DNA of 64,000 nucleotides from Branchiostoma floridae (Eukaryota; Chordata; Leptocardii; Amphioxiformes; Branchiostomatidae), in contig NC_049994.1 in the NCBI RefSeq assembly GCF_000003815.2, forward strand, positions 5,803,640 to 5,867,639, given 5' to 3'. The position numbers and the translations under genes were made by a program. Shown here piece after piece: positions 41,501 through 50,300 of this stretch. Numbering within the stretch: the first letter of the stretch is position 1; each line of letters begins with the position of its first letter. Under the pieces are notes generated by a model. It did no database searches, was not told the origin of the DNA, and was given only the letters and a program-made list of their open reading frames with translations.

Positions 41501-44500
41501 ACTTGGACGGGCGGCCGCGCTGGTTGTGACTCCCCACGCAGATGACATCGCCGAAACAGGCAGGGTACTGTACCCCGAGGGTACGCCTGCGCCCGTCGCA
41601 ACACGCCGCACAGACTACTGTCATGTTCTTGAGTGAAGCCCGATAGATGCACTTCCTCAGCTGTGCATTGTAGGTTGTAAACCCAAGGGGCATGCAGATC
41701 ACGTCCACCTGTAGACAGTAAATTCAAGAATGCGCATGAAAGGTGTTAGTCTGTTGGTCAACACTGAAAGTTGGTAATAGCCCGGGTCACGTCGTACGAT
41801 CGCTGTTTTGGATAGTCTTGTTACGTCAGTTGGTCCTGCTTGAAAATTTCATAACATCAAAATCGTACGACGACGTACGACCAATGTGACCGCGCCGTAA
41901 GGCTAACGTCAAATTTCAACCCGCGCGGGGCCCGGCCGGGCGGTTTGTGGAAACTAAAAATAGAAATGTAGACGTAATAATACACAAATGATACCCACGG
42001 CTATTCTCTTTACGTCTTGTAAAGTTTTGAGTCTTTTATATCATAGTTTTCGTTCCCGAAAGCTGTCCGGCTGGACCCGGGACTTTGGCCTTAAGCGGGT
42101 ACGTCGCTGTACTGCGGCACGTTAGATGGAGTCGTCGTTCTAAATTGAATTTATGTTACCCTTGCCTTTATAATGGGAATATCATGCAAATCATACAAGT
42201 ATGACTAAATTGTCCACAAAACACAAAAAGCGTAAAAAGATTCGTTTTATATCGATGCCTGTGAAGCTGGTGTGTTACACCAAATGGTGGTTATACATTA
42301 TACCTCGTATACAGTGGTAGAAATTCGTTTTTTCCCCATAACAGCACACTATACATGTGCAACATTATACAGCTGTTGCCCAAAGAACACCTGACCTTCA
42401 GGGAGCCATCTTTCTTCTTGTCGATCAGCTCATTAATGGCGGCGATGACGCTCCTAACATCATTCCTGTCAATCTTACAGATGAAGAGGTCCACGAAAGG
42501 GGCCACTCCGTTACAGAACCCGTCCTCAGCCTGTCCACCCCCGTCCTCCGCATGGTACGTCCCTCCTGCGATGATGGCTGCACATTGGGTGCCGTGCCCG
42601 TCATCTGTGTCACCTAGGGATGACAAAATACATTTCGTCTGGTCATAGCGGGATGACAAAGTACATTTCGTCTGGTCATAACGGGATGACAAAATACATT
42701 TCGTCTGGTCATAGCGGGATGACAAAGTACATTTCGTCTGGTCATAACGGGATGACAAAATACATTTCGTCTGGTCATAACGGGATGACAAAGTACATTT
42801 TGTCTGGTCATAACGGGATGACAAAATACATTCCGTCTGCTCATAACAGGATGACAAAATACATTTCGTCTGGTCATAACGGGATGACAAAGTAGACTTC
42901 GTCTGGTCATAACGGGATGACAAATACATTTCGTCTGGTCATAACGGGATGACAAAATACATTTCGTCTGGTCATAACGGGATGACAAAATACATTTCGT
43001 CTGGTCATAACGGGATGACAAAATACATTTCGTCTGGTCATAACGGGATGACAAAATACATTTCGTCTGGTCATAACGGGATGACAAAATACATTTCGTC
43101 TGGTCATAACGGGATGACAAAGTAGACTTCGTCTGGTCATAACGGGATGACAAAATACATTTCGTCTGGTCATAACGGGATGACAAAATACATTTCGTCT
43201 GGTCATAACGGGATGACAAAATACATTTCGTCTGGTCATAACGGGATGACAAAATACATTTCGTCTGGTCATAAAGGGATGACAAAATACATTTCGTCTG
43301 GTCATAACGGGATGACAAAATACATTTCGTCTGGTCATAACGGGATGACAAACTACATTTCGTCTGGTCATAACGAGATGACAAAATACATTTCGTCTGG
43401 TCATAACGGGATGACAAAATACATTTCGTCTGGTCATAACGGGATGACAAAATACATTTCGTCTGGTCATAACGGGATGACAAAATACATTTCGTCTGGT
43501 CATAACGGGATGACAAAGTACATTTCGTCTGGTCATAACGGGATGACAAAATACATTTCGTCTGGTCATAACGGGATGACAAAATACATTTCGTCTGGTC
43601 ATAACGGGATGACAAAGTACATTTCGTTTGGTCATAGATTTGGTCCAAACCTCCCGATGACATAAGTATGACCTTTTCGGGCATCTCACTGAAGTTGCGA
43701 CATGTTGGCGGCACCGATGCGGATGACCGATTTGATGCAAAACGAATTTCATCGATAAAAACCGAATCTTTTGACTCTTTGCGACTTTTGAGTCATACTT
43801 CTACGTTTTGCGATCATTATGTTTACGTTATGTGCGATATTACGATTAAGTCAAACCCCGTAATAGTTACGTAGATTTAGTACCCTATTCTGTACCGTAT
43901 GTACACTCATCCACTTTTAATGTATCTGTATGTTAGAATTTACTTCATCTACATGTATTTAGACCACAATCATTCATTTCATGTATCTAGTCTTTCGTCA
44001 CTTGCAATTAGCCTCATGGGCATGAATTTGCAATAAAACATTATTATTATAAAGTAATGGGTAACACAACACAAAAATTAGTGTTCACAGCACCTACCCC
44101 CTACCCACGTGCCAAATATCATGATGGGTCCAAAAACTATACCTCCATTCGTCATGGAGGTAACTACACCAGGTAAAGTGTACATTACCACCTACTCCTA
44201 GTGGTGCGCATGCGTACCTTAAGCCCGGACTTGGACCTAAAACTGTTTAGGACCAAGTAAAAAAACAAACCTAAATGTCCGGAGCCAAGTCCGGACTTGC
44301 AAACAGCAATCTGTGACTTGTATTCCCTTTTTTGTTCTAAACCATCTGAAACCTTCCATACAGTGAAATTTGCTCCGGAAAAAGACAAAAAAACAGTTCG
44401 TGTTTACACTGGCTGTCTATCATTTTCATGTATTTTTCACATTGCATTTCAATTCATGCTAACATGCAATTTTATATTTTGTCCGGACCTGAACCTGAAC

Positions 44501-45893
44501 TGCTGGACCTGAATCCGGACCTGAACCTGAATATGAGTTTAGGTACGCACCACTAACTGCTCCACTGCAATATATCCACTTTATTGTTCCCATTCCGATT
44601 GATTGTGTTTAAAGTACAACAATTCAAGTCATGAACGCGCTGTAAAAACAAAGTTCTAGTACGCACCTATGTCTAAGGAATCCCCCTCACGTGTGAAGTT
44701 CTTCCCCCGAATCTCGGGAAGGTGCCTGAATGAATGAATGAAGATTTTTATTGTACCTTTCTGCTACTCTCCTAGAAGACGTTAGGCTCCTGATTTTTAA
44801 AACGTATTTTAGTCGTTTTTATCGGGCTTTCTATTAGGCCACAGCAAGTATATTTTATGGATGACATCAGCGCGCGCATTAATTTTCGCCTGATTTCAGA
44901 AAAAAAAACAAGATTTTTTTTCTTCTGCAGGGATGGTCAACATGACGATAAAGTACCAAAATCAGCAAATATATTGTGTTGTAGCGCAATGATTGTACTT
45001 GTGGAAGTGGCACTTGCGAGGTACCAGGACTGTAGTTGTAAAATGAAACTTATTGGATAGTTGTAAAAGAGGACACCAATATGGATGGCATGAGTGTGGT
45101 TACCAACTTTGTCGGTGATGCCAGTCTACCACACTAGTGTCACTTTTACCACACCAGTACATGTCTTAAATACAGGAATGAATGCCTTGTTGGCTCTGAT
45201 ACCATATTTTGTCCCTTTAATTCTTTTTACAAGAGTCATCACAACTTTATGGTACCTATTTTTGAAAATGTAGCCATCTTGTTTTTTTCACCTATCTTTT
45301 TTTTCGCCCTATCGCACTATTTTTGCAGTCTGCAGAGGATGTCATCCATAAAATTTACTTGCTGTAGCCTTACGTATTGTATCTTGTATTGTTGGCAGGG
45401 GGACTTCAAGAAACAATACAAAATAGAAAGCACAATAAAAATGATTAAAAAAATGTAAAAAAAAACACAGCCGGAGCCTAAACTCTGCTTGGAGAGTACA
45501 TTTCTGCCACCCTGGGCTAAGTACAGGTCACACGGTAACAATCATATACATATCTAAGTACAAATATTATAAGCGTTTAATCTACTCCAGTACATTCGAC
45601 TTCTTCTCGCTTGTTGGTAATTGGATAAATGAATGTAGTGAGTTGTATGATTAGTTAGGATTGGTTTATCGAAGGCTGTAAGGAATATGAATATCTCTTT
45701 ACCTGAACGCGGCATGTTCCCTCATAATGCCGGAGTCCAGGACGGCCACCGTTACCGGGTAGTTTTCCCGCCATGAGTGGAAGTCCTTCATTTCCGTCAC
45801 CCCCAGGCAACTCCAGAACTCATCGATATGGAGGAAGCTGTAGTCACCCCCCTGCCAGTCCATACTTCCTGTAACCTCGGGCCTTAGTTTGGT
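32344..45893 (-). CDS. Subtilase (S8) with a second degenerate S8-like domain, 5'-incomplete
   Basis: Minus-strand exons in transcript order: 45893-45703, 44725-44667, 42613-42396, 41708-41330, 34660-34466, 33810-33350, then after a gap 32534-32344. The first six join in phase into 501 codons. Domain 1 has the full triad: Asp in VAVLDSG (visible residue 53), His in GHGTQCAA (90), Ser in GTSFAAPFVAG (262), and closes with DHGHGILDPLQLF. Domain 2 has IAVIGGK where the Asp box should be and GHTQYVVAEV near the His box, and ends DRGHGILNPNKLF. It is therefore a likely pseudoprotease. The last join is out of phase, so an exon is missing between 33350 and 32534, where the 100-N gap lies. The signal peptide and prodomain exons were not found. 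Introns are full of satellites and MITEs. Family is secure; physiological substrate unknown. Confidence 0.85.
32555..32622. repeat. ATAATG/ATGATA microsatellite
   Basis: A run of ATAATGATAATAATGATA-like words in the subtilase intron next to the last exon. Confidence 0.9.
32799..32898. other. Assembly gap, 100 N
   Basis: Exactly 100 N, which is commonly a placeholder for a gap of unknown size. It lies in the intron where an exon of the second S8-like domain is missing. Confidence 0.99.
33350..33810 (-). CDS. Subtilase exon 6 (visible): degenerate second S8-like domain
   Basis: 461 nt, phase 1 to 0. After a charged linker it has ETKVTIAVIGGKLANPEQLN, FAPGHTQYVVAEVAN and ADVVLIQVGFEKFNLNTLRA. 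These line up with the Asp box, His box and 'VDVICMPLGF' strand of domain 1, but the Asp is lost. One exon here covers what three exons cover in domain 1. Confidence 0.85.
34466..34660 (-). CDS. Subtilase exon 5 (visible): end of domain 1
   Basis: 195 nt, phase 1 to 1. It contains TAVSNNAVMRHILREIASEP and DHGHGILDPLQLF, the last helix and closing strand of the S8 fold. A 6.7 kb repeat-rich intron separates it from the Ser exon. Confidence 0.88.
34864..35213. repeat. Composite repeat with 64-bp direct copies
   Basis: 34864-34927 and 35150-35213 are identical 64-bp direct repeats (start AGTATCCTTTTTGAGGTGCG). Between them lie an inverted pair (CGTCTGGAGCCTAAAG / CAGGCTCCAGACTTTG) and the 107-bp block also found at 40413. 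35124-35182 is an imperfect palindrome around GTGCACCTCAAA / TTTGAGGTGCG. Confidence 0.85.
35814..36273 (+). other. Overlapping short ORFs, unknown
   Basis: Two overlapping frames of 79 and 134 codons inside the 5.3 kb segment. I recognise no domain. The 134-codon frame is Ser/Lys-rich with a Cys-rich start. Probably non-coding or relic transposon sequence. Confidence 0.15.
37705..38472 (+). repeat. 52-bp GC-rich minisatellite
   Basis: About 14 units of CGCGACACTCGCCGGTGCCT, GCCCGGGTCTTACCATCTTC, GCGAGCTCTACC. Two units (near 38034 and 38249) carry an extra ATGGCC, spaced 214 bp, which shows duplication of four-unit blocks. Each unit holds several CpG and restriction-like palindromes (CCCGGG, GAGCTC). 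Confidence 0.95.
39000..39765. repeat. 199-bp tandem repeat, about 3.7 copies
   Basis: The words GAAAATGACAAGAAAATG, CTCGGTCTGTA, GAGGATGG and CCATnTTG recur at 39197, 39396 and 39595. Copies are clearly diverged, so the array is older than the minisatellites around it. Confidence 0.8.
40543..40779. mobile_element. Palindromic MITE with TAGCCTCCGTTGCAGTCTTC ends
   Basis: 27-bp perfect terminal inverted repeat (CGAACGGG inner end) around a 180-bp centre with repeated GGGAATTTGCCG-like words and a C-run. Directly follows the second 107-bp repeat. Confidence 0.85.
41058..41311. mobile_element. MITE family 4 (TTGCGTCGCGCTTGCGTC ends), short copy
   Basis: The left AAGGTTCACTCTCATTGCAC then TTGCGTCGCGCTTGCGTC pairs with the right GACGCAAGCTTGACGCAAGT then GCGGTGAGAGTGAA. 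It ends 19 bp from the donor of the Ser exon. A longer relative is at 47937-49230. Confidence 0.8.
41330..41708 (-). CDS. Subtilase exon 4 (visible): catalytic Ser
   Basis: 379 nt, phase 0 to 1. It contains VDVICMPLGF, NMTVVCAACCDGRRR, YPACFGDVICVGSHN and VVKGTSFAAPFVAGIVAIVL. The oxyanion-hole Asn expected in an AAGN-type motif reads Cys (CAACCDG). Confidence 0.93.
41780..41897. mobile_element. CGTACGA-rich palindromic MITE, family 5
   Basis: GGTCACGTCGTACGATCG at the left against CGTACGACCAATGTGACCG at the right. A longer copy lies at 62568-62752. Confidence 0.65.
42396..42613 (-). CDS. Subtilase exon 3 (visible): catalytic His
   Basis: 218 nt, phase 1 to 0. It contains GDTDDGHGTQCAAIIAGGTY and FCNGVAPFVDLFICKIDRND. 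The 33-bp satellite starts directly next to its acceptor (CATCCCTAG). Confidence 0.92.
42615..43640. repeat. 33-bp satellite abutting the His exon of the subtilase
   Basis: About 31 units of GGGATGACAAAATACATTTC, GTCTGGTCATAAC, nearly identical. The first unit begins two bases from the splice acceptor of exon 42613-42396, and the CATCCC part of the repeat contributes to that acceptor. The 11-codon period gives long artefact ORFs on both strands. Confidence 0.97.
44090..44162 (-). repeat. Fragment of dispersed family 3
   Basis: Reverse complement of the start of 15243-16347: TACCTCCATGACGAATGGAG, GTATAGTTTTTGGACC, ATATTTGGCACGTGGGTAG. Confidence 0.6.
44199..44555. mobile_element. hAT-type MITE (TAGTGGTGCG ends)
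   Basis: Ends TAGTGGTGCGCATGCGTACC and TAGGTACGCACCACTA are inverted copies. Flanks CCTACTCC and ACTGCTCC agree at 6 of 8 bases, a possible old 8-bp duplication. Internal GGACCTGAACC blocks resemble those in 6740-7171. Confidence 0.75.
44667..44725 (-). CDS. Subtilase exon 2 (visible)
   Basis: 59 nt, phase 2 to 1. It reads HLPEIRGKNFTREGDSLDI, the loop between the Asp and His boxes. Supported by exact phase on both sides. Confidence 0.8.
45703..45893 (-). CDS. Subtilase exon 1 (visible): catalytic Asp
   Basis: 191 nt, phase 0 to 2. It contains ENYPVTVAVLDSGIMREHAA with the catalytic Asp in LDSG. The acceptor is CTCGTAG and the donor GTAAAG. Earlier exons are expected upstream but none was found between 45894 and 46851. 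Confidence 0.9.
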
Positions 45894-45976
45894 CTACGAG
45901 AAAAGACAACAATATATCGAGCGGTCCTACGGAAAACAGAGAGCATACAAACACGTAAGAACTAAGAAAAAGTGTG

Positions 45977-46027
<51 letters not shown>

Positions 46028-46851
46028 TTGCGCGCGCGTGCTTATTTGTAAACACGTGTGTGTGTGTATGTGCATGAGAGTTTTGTAGTATGAAAGTGTG
46101 TGTGCGTACCACGTTGGTCAAATTTTGCCCCCAAATTTCCAGACTTCTATTTGGGGTTTTAGAAGACGAATCAAATGTCTAGACACTAGCTATAAGTTTT
46201 TTCGATGCAAGATGGATACTTCTTTGTTTGTTCTTGTGTTGACTTGATGAGATCTAAAAGTAGTTATCTATTTGTTGGTATAGTATTGCATTTTCTAAAA
46301 TCGCTCGTAATCTAACCATCTTTTTAACTTCTAAATTTAGATGAAAGATCCTGCAAAGTTTCAGCTTACAAAACTTTCCTCCATAACATTATGTCAAAAA
46401 TGAAAACACGTCATTAAGAAATTCATAAATTATAACGAAGTTGACAACTAGTCTAGACAATTGGCCTTCATTATGATATTGCCATAAATTAGATGACTTT
46501 TGTAAGATTCTGGATTAAAGAATTACGAGAATGCATTTCTACCTTATATCAAGCTTGTATGATGACAGGGGGAAAATACTACTCGTGTTTCGTTTATTTT
46601 TCAACTTGAATCATTTGTGTAATGTTTGCAATGTTTCTGGTTTGTTGTTACACTGTACGCTGAGTCAGACATGTGTTAGATCAAAGTTCATGGAGAAAAT
46701 AACCTTTTTAAACACCCCAAAGGAAAAATATCAGACCAATCTGTCACATGATTGACAACTGACCCATTTTATCACATGTATATTAAGGTGCACGTGGCTC
46801 TTATGACATGCATCGAGAAACATCAGACCACCTTTTGTATCTGTCATCACG
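45894..46851. other. Intergenic region between divergent genes
   Basis: The minus-strand subtilase and the plus-strand LRR gene point away from each other. A GT microsatellite occupies about 45972-46110. Subtilase 5' exons are expected here or beyond but I see no convincing one. Confidence 0.5.
45972..46072. repeat. GT microsatellite
   Basis: Mostly (GT)n with GCGCGCGT interruption near 46030. Confidence 0.95.
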
Positions 46852-47326
46852 ATGACGGAAGGTGAGGCATTGCTCGTGCTACTTTTGGTCTCGAATCGTC
46901 TGTACTTTGTGGTTGAAGCACTGACACCGTCACGGTGCACAGTCTGCTGTTATGCATTCAAGCATGAAGTTGATGAACCTTTGGGAATTATTCGCTGTTT
47001 TTGTCCAAATGAAGAAGATGGGACGGGTCCACCCTGCAGTTGGATCGGGCACGGAGGGACGTACAGCTTCCCTATGTGTCTCGACTCCCTACCGACCTGT
47101 CTGCACAACATACCGACTGATCATGATGATGACAGAAATGATCTATCAATCTCCATCAGGAATCTCTGGTCTTCTACAATACTGGAAGGGTCTTTCTCGA
47201 ACTACTCCAACGTTTATCTCCTTCAGATCCATGGCTCAAACGTTTCCACAATCCAGCCAGGGGCCTTCCGAGGCCTCTCATCTGCAACAGGTCTCCACCT
47301 TGATGATAACCGCATCTCCTGTCTAG
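46852..47326 (+). CDS. LRR receptor exon 1
   Basis: 475 nt, phase 1 at the end. Holds the signal peptide, the N-terminal Cys cluster (CTVCCYAFKHEVDEPLGIIR) and the first LRR (STIQPGAFRGLSSATGLHLD). GTATGT donor. Confidence 0.88.
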
Positions 47327-50300
47327 GTATGTTAAGATCAATTTTGACGCCGTGCGAGTTGTAAAAATGTTGATCTGTAGCAACTGTGGTAAATTAAATG
47401 TCGTCGCTATCAAAAATCCTTTTTTTTTTGCTGACAGAAATTTCGTTAAATTTGGCATAGTCTACCAGCAAAGTTTGTCCCTCAAAATGCAGAAAAAGGT
47501 GTTTCAGAGGGTCCAGATTTCCCCGATCTACCTTGCGAAAAATCGTGAAAATAACTTAAGCTAAAACCAAGTGATTTTCTGCTAGAAAGCTATCAACTTA
47601 TAAGCTTAGACTGCCAGTAACATTTTCCCCTAAAATGCAGGAAAGTGTTTTAGAGAGTCAAGATTTAAACATTTTCCCCAGGATCCCCTAAAGAATATCG
47701 CGACTCCGGTGCGACGCGTTGTTTGACAAAAGCCCCCCCCCCCCGCTCCTCATAAGAAATTTGCTACCGCCGCCTCTGTTATGCGATTCCATGTTAGCAC
47801 GAGGTTTACGAAGACTATACATGTAACATTGGTATAAATCTATTGGTATATATAATGCGTGCAGTAGTACTTTCTATTTTGGAAACGGAATAGTTCACAG
47901 ACGGCAAAGGGATAAACTTTGAGTGACCGTATGTTAAGGTGGGCTCCCACTGCACTCGCGTCGCGCTTGCGTCGCTTCGGGGTTCGACAACGCAAACGTA
48001 ACCCCACGGAACCTAGAGGTGACGTGAGCGAACCTAGAGGTGACACAAGCAAACCTAGAGGTGACACAAGCAAGCGCGACGATTTTTTGAAAGTTAAAAA
48101 ATAACGCAAGTGGCAAGATGCCCCAACAGTGACCCACGAGTGTCCCAAGAGTGACACAACAGTGACACAACAGTGACGCCAACATGCCTTCAACAGTTTT
48201 AAGGTTATATTTTGCCTATTTTGCACAAAGTATCAAAAGTCAACGTCCTTTTGTTACTGAAAAGCTGTTTTGGATGCATTTTGGATATCATTTTACAGAG
48301 GTTTTTGATTCAGTTACAACAGTGAGATTTCCACAAAACTTAACTTGTATCCGTATTCATACTAACGTAAAAATACCTTTTGTTTTATTTGATGGGAAGT
48401 AGGCCAGAATTTTATACTTGTAAACACCAAATTAGTAACTGGTTTATTGATTCATAAATCTACAAAATGTGGAGAAAAAGATTATCGTACAACGTTGAAA
48501 AGGAAATGTTGGATGCTAACGTTTACTTTTGAGTTTGAGTTTGCATTACAAGCAATGTAATCATCCCTGGTAGCCTGCCACCGATAGAACACCACTTGCA
48601 GGCATTTGAAACCATAAGCCGTGCTTTATCCTACTTTTTTTTCAAGTATGATAGACTTAGACATACTCAGCGTCGCAAAAAAAAACTTTTTCACTTGTGC
48701 AATTTTTAAGTTGATCAATAGAGTCCATTCCAAGTCACCATGAGGGTTTTTAGGTGATATTTGTAATAAGCCTGAATCATTTTGAATAAAAGAATATCTA
48801 AACCACAGTAATTGATTTTTTTCTTAAGAAAATTGACTAAGAAACTATTTGAATTTCTTTGAATATTTTAGAAACATTTTGAAAGTATCAAATCTGGTAT
48901 ATGGTTCGTGCCCGTTCATTTGGGTCACTTCGTTTACTGTAAAAGTCTTTCAAGGTTATCGTATAACATATGTAACATATTGTTCATCATCACAATGGAA
49001 ATCATTTCATCATAAATCTCATTTTGAGGCACTTTCATCATTTTACAGTGATTTTTCATAAATTGACAATGCTGCGATTTCCGATAACCTGTTCATTTAG
49101 TCTAGAAACGCAACAGTGACGCATGTCAGTGGGAGCGCAACAGAACATCGGCGAAAATAACACAACAGTGACACAGTGAACGAATCCCGAAGCGACGCAA
49201 GCGTGACGCAAGTGCAGTGGGAGCCCACCTTTACGATCTTTGCTTGCGTGATCTTGCGTAATGTTACCAGTGGGGTGGATATTTTTTCACGTAAATCGGA
49301 GAAGTGATATCAGACAAGGTTTACAAGTATTCTCATCGATGCAGCGAGTGTACGTAATTAAGTGGCTATATGTTTGTGCACAATTTTTGTCATCAAAATG
49401 AAAAGTAAGCCGTCCATGGGAGACGCCGATTGTAGTAGATTTGCCCCAGCGGGACTCCATTGTTACATTGTTGACGCGCTCGTCTTGACATCTCAATGGC
49501 CGTTCAAACAACACTACTGCTATTGTTATCGCTATAATAAGTTATATTATATCATATTATTATATTTAATGGTTTTATTTAGCGAGAAAGAGTTACTCTC
49601 CAAGCAGAGGTTGAGTCATATGATGATTAACCATCCTAGGCGCCGGAACATAATCAATTTGAAACCTTCAGGGCGTTTTGTACAGCGTCCTCTAATTAAA
49701 TCCACACCCCGGCTCCCAGGGCATAGCGGGGGCGTTAATTGGCGTGTGTGTTTCCTGTTAGCAAGGAGGTTGGCGCCGTTTGTGTCCTGGCAAAGAGAAC
49801 GTCTTTTCCGCGCAAAGCATGCTGGGGAAAGCGATATAACCCTGGAAGGAGATTTCTGGTGCGGACGTAGTCTCCAAGCAGACCCAACGGTGCCTTAGAG
49901 ATAGTATCAAAGCTGGCAAAGGAGTATAGCCGGCCAAAGGGAGATAGCCGGCTAAGGGAGTCAAACGGGCATCGGAGCCGCACCCTGGTGCCGCTACCAA
50001 GTCCCTGGCCAGCTTTTATACTATTTCTAAGGCACCGTTGGGTCTGCTTGGAGACTAGCGTGGGCGGAGAAGGCCAAAACCGTGTACTTCTCACTACGTC
50101 CAAACGCGCTCCCGTGCCCCCTTCCAATTCCATGACATAACAACCCCGGCTCTCGGAGAAGTAGAAGGATAATCTTAACCCCCTCACCGCGCCACCAGAT
50201 TAGGTTCATTCTATAGCTGCCTTCCTTATAACGGACCATCATTGTGGCGACATTTTACTCCCTAAAATAGTAAACTTGCGTCTTGTTTAGGGGCCTCACA

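Noticed and set aside
42291-43752. Repetitive ORFs (CHPVMTRRNVF, SSRYDQTKCIL) around the 33-bp satellite
   Set aside because: These are an 11-codon artefact of an intronic satellite. One of them runs into the true His exon, but there is a proper splice acceptor between.
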